A stretch of DNA of 64,000 bases from Fomitopsis serialis (Eukaryota; Basidiomycota; Agaricomycetes; Polyporales; Fomitopsidaceae), in contig NW_025955050.1 of assembly GCF_022376445.1 (NCBI RefSeq), positions 94,395-158,394 of the forward strand. The letters run 5' to 3'. A model generated the notes under the pieces. It made no database searches, had not been told where the DNA came from, and saw only the letters and a program-made list of their open reading frames with translations. A program made the translations under genes and the position numbers. Position 1 is the stretch's first letter. Each line of letters opens with the position of its first letter. Shown here piece by piece: positions 9,056 to 20,656 of this stretch.

Positions 9056-10573
9056 CTAAAGCTGCAAAGTGTTCGCGAAAGCCTCGCCACGCATATACTC
9101 GTCCAGCCTCTGCCCTTCTTCCGCACTGATCTCAATTAGCTCTACTGCGCGCTTCTCGGCCACCACACCCGACACAACTCGCCACCACCGCACCGATTCG
9201 CGGAAACTCGAGCCTCCAGGATCATCGGTGTCCCTGGCCATGTGCCCACTGGACGACACGGCGACGTAGCGGAGAGTCGGGATCCCCTCCGCAAGCAGCC
9301 TAGGAGCTGCATCGCGCAGCGGCTCCCACTTTCTGCTGTTGGACGCCGGCCTCGGGCTGGATTCGGGCGAAAGGCGGGGAGCGGGGCACCCGACTCGGAT
9401 GCGCTCGACTCTATCCCTATCCAAAAGCCTGAGCCGGACGCAGAGGGTGCTGCTAGCGGAGAGAAGCAGGAGGCATCCGTCCTGCGGGGGAACACGTGCG
9501 ATTGACGGTGAACCGGCACAGAGAGCAACAACGGGACTCACCAGCCATCCATGCGCGAGTGCGACCGTGTTATGCATTAGCAGATCGAGGTAGCGCAGCC
9601 GCGCGTCAGAGAGCGCGAACAACTCCGCAAGCCGCCCCCAAAACTCCCTGTCGCCCTCGTAGTACTGCGTCGAGAAGACCACGGGATGTGTCGCGCGCAC
9701 CGTGGCGACGACGATCTCCTTGAGCGTGGACCATTGTTGGTTGACGAAGACCTCCAGGACACGTAGGCGTGCGGCGACGTCGTGCACGAAGGTGGTATAG
9801 CGGAAAAGTCGGTCATCCGGAATGAATCCCGAAAGCGACGTGAAGGCTATGTGGAATTCGGGCACAACCGCACGAGCGCCAACGGATCCATGTTTCTGAG
9901 CCGCAAGGCGCGTGTGCTAGGCCACAGATCAGCCGAGACTGGTGAAGGCAGCCCTGACCAGTCTGGGGCAGGTTTGAGAAGAAGCGCGAGGTCGGCCACG
10001 AACACCTCCACCGCGTGCTGTAGGAAGGGTATGTGGATGAGCGTAGCATACTCCACGTTCTGCAGCGGCTCGGCAGTCCACTCCTGAGCCTGCAAACGGA
10101 CGACCTTCGGCCTGCAGGTCAGCCTCTTGCAGAGCGCCATGCTGTCCTCGGTAACACCGCACAGCGCGAACTCGCGCAGATCACGGAGTGCGACGATGGC
10201 ATCGCAGAGTGCACGCCCACTCTCAGTCGCCAGAGCCCCGCGGCCCGAATCATATATCACGTCAAGCGAACCGCGCTCGCACGAGGACGGCAGCAAGCGA
10301 GGAGTATCCGTCAGCTGAGTTGTGGGTGTGCCAGAGGGGGATCGCGAGTTTACGCATGTACTGAAGGCGGTATCCATCTTCCTCGAGTATGAAGTCGAGG
10401 AAACTGGGGCTCCGGTATGGCGTTACGACTCGTAGGGAAGAGAGGACGCGCGGCCGGGCGACGGCGCTCATCGTGCGCGATGTCAAGGCGAGCCGACCAG
10501 CGTCGCGTTGCGAGATGAACGCAACTATCATGGCGAGGACATCTTCGTCTAAAAGTTGAATGTTGGCGACCAT
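9056..10573 (-). pseudogene. F-box protein gene, reading frame interrupted
   Basis: The start is an ATG at 10573 followed by VANIQLLDEDVLAMIVAFIS and DAGRLALTSRTMSAVARPRV, a classic fungal F-box (about residues 4-45) that would bind Skp1 in an SCF ubiquitin ligase. The rest has the leucine-rich, Trp/Arg-containing look of such proteins down to FANTLQL at 9056. Three overlapping frames are needed: 10573-10262, 10377-9847 and 9865-9056. The first break could be a 61-nt intron (GTGCGA...ACTGAG) joining AAVL to SGRALCD. The second (LVRLCPN to HIAFTSL) has no acceptable splice sites and looks like a single-base indel. It is therefore a pseudogene, or the sequence carries an error. No regulatory site recognised. 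Confidence 0.6.
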
Positions 10574-12776
10574 CGTTCCGAGTGCGGATCTATAGGTGTC
10601 ACAAAAATGGTCAAGTTGCGTGTGCACCTGATACCTAACGAGCACGTACGTGGGGTGCAGACGACAAGTCGGGCAACCCAGTGTTGGGAAGAGTCAAGCC
10701 TGCGAGAATGGAAGTATCGTCAGTTCACCGCGCTCGTTCAGATCACTGGCCATGATAGGCCACAGAGCATATGATGGAACACTGTGAGAGTTGTACGCTA
10801 GGAATGACTTACCGATCGTCACTGACCCAGTACTAGTAGAACGCTACGGTGAGTATATCGTGGCGGAAAGAAGGTCGGAATGATCGGGGCTGCCGGGTGA
10901 GATACGATTACGTGATAGTAATGGGCGTGGCGGGGCGTGTACATCGACTTCGACCGATCGCCCATGCCCTAGAGTCTCGAACCGCTGCAAGCGAAGGCAG
11001 AGAACCCCGCAATTGGTGAGCAGCGAGAGACACGCTACCTGCGGAATGAAACGTGTGAGAGATCATGGCAGGAGACTCAGAGTAGAGGACATCCCAACCA
11101 TGCCGACGACGACCATGCAGATCTTGGAGTGCAAGGTATGTACCACAACCTCGGGTACGTGCAGTGCGCTGTCCACGGCGAGTGACAAAGCAAATTTGGG
11201 AGGAAAAACAGTATACAGCGTCACGCTCGGGTGGAACACCGCTTCTGTGCCATCCGAGTCGGATGGTGCGGCGGTGTAGTACGTACGGTCGCTGCCAATA
11301 CTATTGTAATACGCAGTGAGATACCTCGTGAGTATAGTGGATAGAGCGATCGGATGTGAAACTCGCACCTGGCAGTGGACATTCTGTGAGTAAAAGTCAA
11401 GTAAAGGTTCCAGGCAGCGCGGACCCGGATGAGTCGGACAGGGAGGTGTTGCGACCGCGGCGCTGATGGGCCTGTCAGACATCCAACGTGCGCCGTAGTA
11501 AGTATGCGTCGTCGAGACACGTCAGTGACAAGCTACGTTAGTGCGTCAAGAAGTAAGGCTTGAAGCCATCGTGCGCTTGTCGGAATGTAGAGTTTACGGG
11601 CCCTCGGTGATCCTGCCTGAGGTTGCCAGCGATACGAAACCGAGGCTGAAAAGACAACAGTACCAGTTGTATGGTTGGTACGTACACGGTACGTACGGTG
11701 ATGGCCAGTGACAGGCCGATGGGACTCGAAGCCTATCCAAAAGCGGAGTGATGGTTGATTCATATAACTTGCGGACATTAGAACGGAGATAAACGCATTG
11801 ATTGATCCGAGCTTTCAGCGAAGGCAGTCGACGTGGATTGTGCATGTGAGGGGTCCCGCAACTGGTGAGTTGGCTTTCTTCGAAGCACCGACCACGACAC
11901 GCAGGGAAGTTCGCGCCCATGCTAGCGACCGAGGGAAGCTTAAGGCGGACATTTCCAAATGACTGTAGTAGGTGAGATTTCCATCTGCGAAATGCCGCGA
12001 ACGTCAGGCTGATGTGCCCAATGTGTGCCGTATGCAGTGGGTATTGTCATCGGTGACATTGCCCCGTTAGCGGCAATCTCTGCGGCCAGGGGTTGACATT
12101 GAAGCGTCAAAATCCTAAAGCCTCGACGCCTCGACGCCGGCCCACCGCAGACAAGTGGACCGCGCGGTCCTCAATCTGAGTCATTCCAGTTTCCCGAGAG
12201 CCCTATCCGAACTGTGTACGTGCGGGGTACGTTGGCCTTGGTACTCCTTCTGCGCTTCCGTCAACATTCTGACGCAACGAGCAGTGTCGAGGGCGAACTA
12301 GCCCGAGGATTGAAGCCGAGGTCGACCGGCAGTGCGCGCGGCTCCGGGTCGCCTGTGAAGAATGCCAAACGAGAGCGCGACACCCTTCGCCGGTGCACGC
12401 ATTTGGGTCTAGTAATATGCTATTGGCTGTCACCGCCCACTGCCAGTGGGCGCGGTCGCACGGATCAACATCCTCCATCAGATCTTGCCTATGTCAAAGT
12501 CCAGTCATTCACTTGGAACTGGCAATGCTGCGGTACGTTCTGCGTTTTGTTGTTCCCAATTTTGATCAGGTCAATGATTCGTACGTATGCGCTGGGTGAT
12601 TCGTTTTTAGATGGGTCCGATCGGGTCAGGAACGTCTGGCAGTGTTATGCCATGATCCCAGTACGTACGTTCTTGTCAGTGCTCGAAGTGGTACGGAATG
12701 ACTCGCGGCCATGCAGTCACATTAATCTTCTTTGGGCCGTGATGAAGTCCTATTTCGGTCGCGCACGTTCCCCGCG
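10574..12776. other. Mostly unassigned; one weak ORF at 11063-11482 (minus)
   Basis: The only ATG-started frame worth noting is complement(11063..11482), 139 codons. It begins MSDRPISAAVATPP and contains YLTAYYNSIGSDRTYYTAAP and FHPSVTLYTVFPPKFALSLA. Splice-like signals inside it (TTTTACTCACAG, GTGCGAGTTT) make a single-exon protein doubtful. No domain is recognised and no second copy is evident. The remaining 1.8 kb shows no repeat family member or gene that I can support. Confidence 0.25.
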
Positions 12777-12778
12777 CA

Positions 12779-12786
12779 GTATATAG
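12779..12786 (+). promoter_or_regulatory. TATA box of the LysM gene
   Basis: GTATATAG at 12779-12786, about 75 nt before the ATG at 12858, with a pyrimidine-rich stretch (CACCATACCTCTACCTC) between. This spacing is usual for a highly expressed fungal gene. Confidence 0.5.
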
Positions 12787-12857
12787 GCCAGACGTACGTC
12801 CACAGTCAGGCAGAGCTGCTGCCTGCACTCACCATACCTCTACCTCTTTACCTCAGG

Positions 12858-14247
12858 ATGGTCTTTGCTATACGCGTACAGTCTCTAGTGTTCGCCGTCG
12901 CGATCGCGTCCGGCGCCACGGCGAACTGGCTGCCCATTCGACGCACGCCGGCTCTGTCGACGCGCGACGCTCCGAATAACCTCGCACCCGGCTCGTTCTC
13001 GAATTGCACGTCGTACACGACGGCGGTGTCGGGCGACACGTGCTCGACGCTGGAGGCCGCAGCCAACATCTCCTTCAGCGACCTGCTTCGATGGAACCCG
13101 GAGGTACGCACTCACGCATGGTTGTTCTCTACTCGCCCTCACAGATGACTCCAAGCTCAATACGGGGTGCACGAACCTTGAGGCTCAAGAGGCGTACTGC
13201 GTCGGTGGCGGAGGTACGAGTTCCCACTGTTTCCTTGTCGCATCAACCTGACATCCGACTCCCAGGCGACGCGTGCCCCAGCCTCTACACCGTCGTCTCT
13301 GGGGACACTTGCCCTGCCGTGGAAGCTACAGAGGGACTCACTGCGGCGCAATTGTTAGCCCTCAACCCTTGGCTGGATTCGAACTGCGATCTCGAGATCG
13401 GCGAGGTGTTGTGTGTTGGTCCAAACTCGTCGCCGACGTCGACTGTCACCACTGGCACGAGCTCGGTGACACCAACGACGACGACGACGGTGACGACCTC
13501 AACGATAACGAGCTCGACGCTCCCGACGACGACTACAGCGACGGTGACGACGTCGACAGCGTCCCCGACGCCTACGAACATCGCGAGTGGCAGCTGGACC
13601 AAGTGAGTCGACCCGTCTCTCCGCGCAGTTCGATCACTGACTCTGCGGCTAGCTGTACTTCGTACTGTGAGTGCTCATCTCTTCTCTCAATGGATCAACC
13701 GTCTCAGAGCCTCCCAGACATGGTGCAGACCGGCGATTCGTGCACCAGCATTGATACAACGTCAGTGCCCAGCGAAACGGATGCGTGTGTTCCAGCGAGC
13801 TAACGCGTGATATAGCTACAACATCGCGTTCAGCGACTTCCTGCGCTGGAACCCTGAGATTTCGTCGACTTGCGATGGTACGTCTTTGCACCCCCTACAG
13901 TCCTTGCTCACGACTCACCTTGCGGCATGTCTCAGATCTCGAGGCGAACGTACGTAGTGAGCATTTCTTCCTCGTATTTTCACTGAACAATTCTCGTTTA
14001 GGAGGCGTACTGCGTCAAGGGCTCTCCAGCGTGCAGCGAGGTCTACACGGTTGTCAGCGGTGACTACTGTGCCGAGATTGAGTCCGACTACGGACTCACC
14101 GCTGCGCAGCTCTATGCGCTGAACCCGTGGCTCGATTCCGCCTGTGGTACGTGTCCCACACATTGAACCGCAGACCCGATGTCGCTGACAAGGTGCCCCG
14201 CAGACTTGGGCGTCAACGAGAATCTCTGCGTGGGACAGGTTGAGTAG
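12858..14247 (+). CDS. Secreted LysM-domain protein, four LysM repeats
   Basis: join(12858..13103,13156..13213,13266..13602,13653..13666,13718..13760,13816..13877,13936..13949,14002..14146,14204..14247): nine exons, open throughout. After a signal peptide (MVFAIRVQSLVFAVAIA...) come LysM1 (YTTAVSGDTCSTLEAAANIS...LLRWNPE), LysM2 (YTVVSGDTCPAVEATEGL...LALNPWLD), a Thr/Ser linker (about residues 155-205), LysM3 (MVQTGDSCTSIDTTYNIA...LRWNPE) and LysM4 (YTVVSGDYCAEIESDYGL...LYALNPWLD), ending LCVGQVE. The protein is an internal duplication of a LysM pair. LysM domains bind chitin or related GlcNAc polymers; in fungi such secreted proteins mask or protect wall chitin. The Cys pattern is conserved in all repeats. 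Exons of 14 nt (13653-13666, 13936-13949) were placed by matching the two halves. No membrane anchor or enzyme domain. Confidence 0.8.
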
Positions 14248-16016
14248 TGCACCGGGATAGCAGGTCGTCTTGCGTATATCGCGATCGGATGCGCGGCGGT
14301 ACATTCGTTCATGACTCTGGTTAATATTGATTGAAGGACTCGCGATACATTACGTCGAGCAGAGACGTGGTATTGAAGGGTATGAATGGAAATGCGTGTT
14401 TTGCGAGACGATATACATAGGGCTGCGTTTGGCCTCCGCGCAACCAACGCTCCAGCAGCTCCTCGGCGATACTATAATTACGTAAGCTGCTACTCGCGGG
14501 AGGTTGGCCGTGGCAGTACAACGTCAAGTACTGCTCACCTTGACTGGGAATCTAGATATCGATACACACTCACTCTCAGGCTGACGGCGACGCAGACACG
14601 CTGCCTGCAATCACCAGAGATGCAGCCCGCGAACCAACATACGCTGAACGATGGTCAGTGATCGATTGATCCCTCGCCGTCCACGACCGCGTCGGACGAC
14701 GCGCGCAGGTTCTCCCTCGCATCTCGGAGCATCCATCCCATTGCCGGCGTATTGTCCTCTCGCGTGTGGAGACGTTCCGACCCACTCAGGGGTCAAGGTA
14801 TGCTCCTGGTACATGCCCATCTTCGCACCTGATGATGGTCGCGCGAGCTCTGCGCCACAGCTACGCTCTGGAGACCCATTCCATGACTGTTATGACGGGA
14901 AAAGTCCTTCTTTGCCCGCTGTATTGGCAGGGATCCTCGTGCGCGCTGGAGGTTGCTAGCAAGATGGCGAGTCGTCCTTTGGAGGTGGCGCCCGGTTTCG
15001 CCTCGCTCTTGTCATTTCCTGAACATCTAAGCTCGCTCAGTCATCTTCCTTTGCTCGGCAACGCGTGTACAGTACGTCTGTGGGATCTTCGTTTGCACGA
15101 CGATCTTGCATGTCTCACAAGTGTGCCGGCAAGCTGGGTCTCCCACCGCCGCTGCGCCATCTCCACACATTGCTTGTACAGCAATGATAGCACGCGGGAA
15201 CGATCATCGCACACTCAACGGTGAGCCCCACTTGCTCAGAATCGTGGCCGGACAACTGCGCGCGCGCCAGCCGTGGATGGGCGTACGGGGACACGGTATC
15301 GAATACAGTGGGGCCGCGACCGAGGGCGACGATACGCTTCGCCGCATACATCCGCTCGCGTCTTTCGCGACGCTGACACCTAGGAATGCTGAGCGGATCT
15401 GGTCAGACTGCAAGAATGGACGGGGCCGTACGTACCGTGAGGGACTGCGAATGTACGGTCTAGCGGGAGACCTCCCGCTTGCGAGCAGGCGACGATGGAC
15501 CACTGTGAACTGCTGTCGTACCTCCCCGCCCTTGTTCAGTATCTGCCGTCTTACCTGCCGCATACCTACCGGTAAGCCTGTTGCGTCGAGAAGCCTCATG
15601 CTGAGCGTGTGCGCAAGTTCGTAGATGTCGTGCCCAAGGAGTGCCTATGCTCAGCGCCCTCGACGACAACGAAAGCAGCAGCCCGGATGGGGAACGAGTC
15701 TCTGCCACTGTATGGTTGTTTCGAAGTCCGCTGGGCCGCTTCCGTACCGCTATGCCCGGCGCGGGTCGGCTCAGCGGCACCGGGGTGGTCCCTCCTCCTC
15801 GCAAATGGGCGTCGCGGCCAATCCACTGACGGTGTTCGATATACGTGCGAGTCCGGTGTTCACAGACGCAATGTACAGTCACGCACGCTGTGGCGATGCG
15901 AAGATCAGTCCTTCATGGGCCTCCGAGTCGCCGCATAACCGAAGCATCCGCCCGAAGGCCCCAGCACTGGCAGAAGCGACTCGCCACGATAGACACTGGG
16001 CACTACTATATGTGTT
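14248..16016. other. No supported gene; repeat fragments
   Basis: Open frames on both strands are broken, without ATG or splice support. About 15800-15850 matches 7285-7320 (CACTGACGGTGTTCGATA). About 15880-16016 is the 3' flank of thioredoxin-like copy B, equivalent to 4480-4530 downstream of copy A. Parts of 14600-15560 read leucine-rich pieces on the plus strand (LSSLSHLPLLGNA, LRHLHTLLVQQ), which could be an eroded F-box relic, but I cannot place a domain. Confidence 0.35.
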
Positions 16017-16018
16017 CG

Positions 16019-16710
16019 TCAATATTGCATACTGACACCCTCGCCGGTCTGAAGTAGCTCGGGCGATAGTACCACAGAGCGGCCACGGCATAGTATCTGT
16101 CCTCGCTCAGCGCATAGGCGGCCAAGCCGAGCCCTTCAATGTCAATCCTCGTCTCCCGTAGGTACGCACTAGGGAGGACCTCCGCCCAGTCGACCTCCTA
16201 CCACGAAGCTGTGGCGCACGACAACGCCTAGAGGACACGACGACATCAATGCACGCGGACACACAGAGATAGGTGTAGCCATACCTGGGCGCGGACGCCT
16301 TCAGACCGGATAGATCCCGTCGGCGGTCAAAGGACTCTGGGTACGCGGCGAACGTGCCGTACCAGTAGACCGGTAGCGTCCTAGCGGATGATCCCAGGCC
16401 GTCTATTCACTACGACGCTCGGTAGGCTGAAGCTACTCACGGGAAAGACCTGATGCTGATGGATTTGCAGAAGTCGAACTGCGTGTGGTCGGAGCAGTCG
16501 AACATGGCGAGCTTCGCGACGCCCTTCAGCGACGCCGCGGCCTTGTTGAAAGCGGGGGCCAGCTCGATGCAGTGGGCGCACCTATGCCCGTGCGGATCGG
16601 GTCAGGGTCGTGATAGGTCGCGAGCGCATCGGGGGAAGAATACCATGCTTACCACGAGGAGACGAACTTGACCAACATGAGAGGCCGCTTCGCTGGGGCG
16701 GCGTTGAAGC
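16019..16710 (-). pseudogene. Thioredoxin-fold protein, copy B, 5'-truncated
   Basis: Segments homologous to copy A: exon 1 tail about 16653-16710 (KRPLMLVKFVSSW), exon 2 16441-16581 (CAHCIELAPAFNKAAASLKG ... LAMFDCSDH), exon 3 about 16285-16380 (PTLPVYWYGTFAAYPE...) and a C-terminal part to 16019 (DWAEVLPSAYLRE ... YAVAALWYYRPSYFRP). The CAHC motif is kept, but no signal peptide or ATG precedes exon 1, exon 3 carries compensating indels, and a TAG interrupts the frame before DWAEVL. It is thus a pseudogene. Its C-terminal part shows what the ancestral tail looked like and supports the alternative splice model for copy A. It lies 0.7 kb downstream of c4 in the same orientation. Confidence 0.6.
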
Positions 16711-17442
16711 TTCAAATGGTACATGGCAGCAACGGATATTCTCCTTGGCAAATGCGCGTTCAAAGAGCGTACCTACTTCCGGAGCAAGAGTGGATGGAAC
16801 GTTCAAGTTCGTGGCCGAGCCGCGTCAAAGCATACAGTCAAAACACTGAATATTTGTACCACATCGTCTGGGACGTCTGAGGCTTCTCCGAGCTTATCCG
16901 CGTCGCATCGGCCGTAGAACAGTACCTGCGTCGAGTGGAAGGCTACAAGGGCGATGAGACCTCCTACGAGTCCCTGTGTCCTTGCCCGACAGGAATTTAG
17001 CCGGGAAACGCCGTCGACGCTGTGTGGAATCGGTGGGCTCCAGACGACATACGAGAGGCATCTGGTCTGCGGGGTGAAGGTCATGAGCTGACTCGGAGAG
17101 GAGGCACTTGTAACGATCTCTGGAGAGACGAAGTGACGTACACGCTCAAATTCTGAACCACAGACGCAGACGCGTCGAAGCGGCATCCAGAGCCGTTCCC
17201 ATCCTTCCGCCAGCTTCATGTACTTAGCCACTCCGACCGGGTCATGCACCGTTGAGTACTGCTCGGGATGTTTGGCCTGCATAACGACGTTATATGAGCA
17301 AAGCTCAACTGATCACCAAATTCCCAAGCACGTACGACTGAATCTTCACGTTACGGTTGACATTACGAGTGGTACTCACGTACACGGTGCGTACAACAGG
17401 CGGAAATCCATCGTAACAGCCCCATGACCATGCTACGCCGGC
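16711..17442 (-). repeat. 3' flank of c4, equivalent to 2360-3050
   Basis: The minus strand carries the flank pattern seen after c2: CGTAACGTGAAGATTC near 17340, then a frame with LAEGWERLWMP, PQTRCLSYVVW and GGLIALVAFHSTQVLFYGRC (about 17210 down to 16905). It is similar to the remnant after c2 but frame-broken relative to it. Confidence 0.4.
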
Positions 17443-18274
17443 TCAGTCAAGCTCGTCTATCTCGAAGCCGCGCTCGAACAGCTCGCCATTTTCATACTCC
17501 CGGCGACGGTGATGGGCTCCCGCTTCCAGGTGCGGCCGTTTGACCCCCGAGCCACCGTTCGCCTGTGGATGAGGCTGACGACCGCTGGCAGCCTGAGCCT
17601 TGTTCCGCTGACGATTCCTGATGATTCGCCGAGCTTGGGTGCGCGCCGGCCCCGGTGGCCCCTGGAGGATCTGCTGTTTCGCTCCATGTTCAGCATTTGT
17701 GCGCGCCTCAAGCCCCCGAGAGAGGAGGGCTTCGTAGAAGCCGCGCTCCACCAGCCCGTCTCGGAGCTCACGCTCAACTACGGAGGCATCCTCGGGCGTG
17801 CGACTGATATTCATGCTCAGCAATGAGATGAGGATAGATAGCGAGGGGCTCACGTGAACAGCTCGCCGTTGACGTCGTACTCCCTCTGGCGGTTCTGCTG
17901 CGGATGAGACGAAGCAGGCCCAGACCCAGATTGACGAGCTGACCCGCTAGAAGTCGCCGTGGACTGGCCCTGGCGCTGACGCTGCTTCGTCGCATCCTTC
18001 TTTATCATCCCGGCGAGATGCTTAGCCCCACGGTCAGAGTTTTTGCGTGCCTCCAGGTCCCGAGAGACGAGGTCGTCATAGTAGCCGCGCTCCACCAGTC
18101 CATCTTGGAGTTCACGCTCAACTATGGAGGGATCCTCGGTCGCGCGACTTTTTTTGTATGCTCAGCCAGGGATAAGAATCAATAACGAGGGGCTTACATG
18201 GAGACCGGGTGAGCGAGCGCGGGAGCAGTTACCACCGCCAAAAGGGCAGCAGAGGCGAGCGGAGAGTAACGCAT
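17443..18274 (-). CDS. Small secreted protein family copy c4, two cassettes (243 aa)
   Basis: complement(join(17443..17803,17854..18147,18198..18274)). The signal-peptide exon reads MRYSPLASAALLAVVTAPAL... (77 nt). Cassette 1 (294 nt, phase 2 at both ends) runs IRATEDPSIVERELQDGL ... YYDDLVSRDLEARKN ... QREYDVNGELFT. Cassette 2 runs EDASVVERELRDGLVERGFY ... HHRRREYENGELFERGF ... DELD. The two introns are alike in sequence (GTGAGCCCCTCGCTA... type), so cassette 2 probably arose by unequal exchange between introns. Cassette 1 ends at GELFT with no tail, as in c1 and c10, so only the last cassette carries the acidic C-terminus. EYENGELF lacks the usual DLD by a small in-frame deletion. The upstream TATA is degraded (TACAAAG at 18484-18490), so expression may be weak. 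Confidence 0.75.
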
Positions 18275-19374
18275 GGTGTCTTTAATGCACTGGGGTCGTT
18301 ACAAAGACAAAGAATTCCGGTGGAAGGAACGTGAGTCGTCAAAAAGAGCGAGGCTAGAGAGGTGCAAGTGGTAAGTGCAACATTCAAAGTACCACCGTCG
18401 CTGAGCACTTACTTGCCGGCAACCTACTCGGTGAGCTCGAAAGGGGAAGATGAGCTGAGGGATACGGCAAGCGCACCTCTTCCTTTGTACGCTGTCATGT
18501 GTGGCCGTGGCACCGACTTGGGGCACAGCAGCAATTTCAAGATCTTGCGTCGTTCATCACATCAGGTCGGGTCATTGTGCTTCGAATTGGGATGATGGCG
18601 GCTCGCAGTACGGAGGCTTCTTTCGACGCAGCCTGGGACATATGTGCACCATTTACTCGTCGAGTACGAGTGGTCTGCTGCTACAGAGGGGCGCAGACCG
18701 GCAGGTTTCACGGTCAATGATACCTGGACTAACCGCTATCAACTCATAGCATCGGTGACACAAAGTGAGGAACAACGTCACTGTATGCCCAGCTACGATG
18801 CTCTGGGAGTAGTGAGAGCATTCATCTCTAGTAGCTGAGTTAATATGATGGGCGATTGCATGGCAACTACGTTGATCTCTGGCGGTGTAGGTCACCCCAG
18901 ATTATCCCATCGTATCACGACTGCATATACTTAGCGATGCCGCAAAGGCTTGAACCGTCGCTCGATGCAGTCTGAAAACGTCCTGGACGTGCGAACGTCC
19001 GCCAGCACTTCGTTGAGCGAGTCGGCATAGAAGTTGTTGCTGACTCAGAAAAGATCAGAACGAGATAGCTCAACGGTTGCAATCAGCTGGTCAATCGCAG
19101 GCGTATACGAAGTAGTCTTGATCTCATATCAGTGGGTACTGCACTGGTTGCACTGCCGTTGCTCGAGGGACCGCTGTATTGCTCACACCAATTAGCCACG
19201 AAACACGGTGACAACAGCTCAGAACAGACTTACCTAGATGAATGCTGCCCACATACAACAAGCCAAAAGGACACCGTCGATAGACCCTCCTTCTCCAAAC
19301 CACGCAACAATGTACACGATGCGTACAGCAGGCGGAAAAATATCGTAACAACCCCACGATCAGGCTACATCCTC
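18275..19374. repeat. c4 promoter remnant and repeated intergenic block
   Basis: 18275-18490 is the leader and promoter of c4. 18840-19300 is about 80-90 percent identical by eye to 26160-26580 (landmarks CGATGCCGCAAAGGCTTGA, CACCAATTA(A/G)CCACGAAAC-type, AAAAGGACACCGTCGATAGA). 19310-19374 is the 3' flank of c5. No gene seen. Confidence 0.45.
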
Positions 19375-19895
19375 TCAGTCAAGCTCGTCTATCTCGAAGC
19401 CGCGCTCGAACAGCTCGCCGTCGAGGTCGTACTCCCGGCGACGGTGAGGGGCTCCCGCCCCCCGCCCGGCGCCACCGTTGTGCCCCGAGCCACCGTTCGG
19501 CTGCGGATGAGGCCGACCATTCGGCCCAGCCCGGTTCGGGGGAGGATTCGTCGCAGCGTGCTGAAGCCTGGCCGCCCCCTGTTGCCTGACCTGCTCCGCC
19601 CACTGCCCCAGCGCACGCTGCCCGGCGTGGTTCTGAGCCGCGGGGCCCACATGCACGAACCGTCGCTCGTCTTGCGGTCCCGAGGGAGGACGTTGGCGTA
19701 GTAGCCGCGCTCCAGCAGTCCAACTTGAAGCTCACGCTCAACCATGGAAGCATCCTCGGTCGCGCGACTGTTATTGCATGCTCAGTCATGACATAAGGAT
19801 AAATAGTGAGGGGCTCACATGGTGACCGGGTGAGCGAGCGCGGGAGCTGTTGCCACCGCCAGAAGGGCGGCAGAGGCGATCGTAGAGTAACGCAT
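19375..19895 (-). pseudogene. Small secreted protein family copy c5, frameshifted
   Basis: complement of 19375..19767 and 19819..19895. Exon 1 is normal (MRYSTIASAALLAVATAPAL...), and the phase-2 splice sites are intact. The cassette starts EDASMVERELQVGLLERGYY and ends EYDLDGELFERGFEIDELD, but the two parts are in different frames. Compared with the close relative c7, one A is missing in the run at about 19656-19660 (GCACGAACC versus GCACGAAACC), shifting the frame after ...RKTSDG. The spliced length is 470 nt, not a multiple of three. The shifted frame still runs through to the cassette end as an Arg/Ser-rich sequence (...TTSTASCSSAASR), so a protein with a novel C-terminus could be made. 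Most simply a recent pseudogene. TATAAAC at 20094-20100 is kept. Confidence 0.7.
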
Positions 19896-20093
19896 GACGA
19901 CTTGTAAGAATTTCGGTGGAAAGAACGTGAATCGTCAGTCAAGAGAGCAAGGCTAGAGGGGTGCAGGGGGTAAGTGCAAATTCAAACTGCCACCGTCGGT
20001 GAACACTCACTTGCCGGCAACCTACTCGGTGGGCTCAAAAGGAGAAGAGGAGCTGAGGGATAGTACGGTAGGCATACCTCTCGGTTTATACGT

Positions 20094-20100
20094 TGGTATG
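20094..20100 (-). promoter_or_regulatory. TATA box of c5
   Basis: TATAAAC on the minus strand, about 200 nt before the ATG, followed by the conserved leader with the GTGAGTGTTCAC-type 5'-UTR intron donor. Confidence 0.5.
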
Positions 20101-20650
20101 CGTGGCCGTGGCCCGGGAGGGCAAGGACTTGCGATGACGGACGCGCTTCCTGCGTTGTTGATTGCAACAGCTCGGTTCATTGTGCTTTGGAGGATCATCG
20201 CATTCGGAAGATGGCGGTTCGCGGTACGGAGGCTTTCATGACGCAGCCTGGTGCACTCGATCGCGACCGATATCGCATAGCAATCTCTGGCGATGTAGAT
20301 AACACCACCGTATCACGGCTGTATATGGATGACGCAAAGGCTTGAACTGTCGCTCGATGCCGGCTGGAGACGTCCTGGATGTGCGAACGTCCATGGTATA
20401 TACTTCGTTGAGCCGATTGGCAGCGAGTTGTTGCTGATGCGGAATCAAAAAACAATCAGCTCAACAATTGCAATGGGCCGATGGTGAGGTGATACCTGGT
20501 ATGAAGGTATGTCTGATTTGCACAATAGAAGAGAGCGTTTGGGATGCTGGCAACAGCTTCGGCGACAATCTTCGGAATGGAGGAATTCGCTAGAAAACGA
20601 GGATAGCCAGCTAAGGGAACCGTGGACAAACTGATCCACACTGTTCTTCA
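20101..20650 (-). repeat. Upstream block of c5, paired with 27.76-28.35 kb
   Basis: Nearly collinear with the block upstream of c7: GATGGCGGTTCGCGGTACGG is shared at about 20210 and 27863, GTTGAGCCGATTGGCAGCGA at about 20408 and 28089. Both derive from one duplication. There are no intact frames; it is the eroded tail of the DUF6535 gene plus spacer. Confidence 0.45.
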
Positions 20651-20656
20651 CCTGTG

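Noticed and set aside
16453..16849. Plus-strand frames through thioredoxin-like copy B
   Set aside because: Antisense to recognisable thioredoxin exons (CAHC and flanking strands) on the minus strand.
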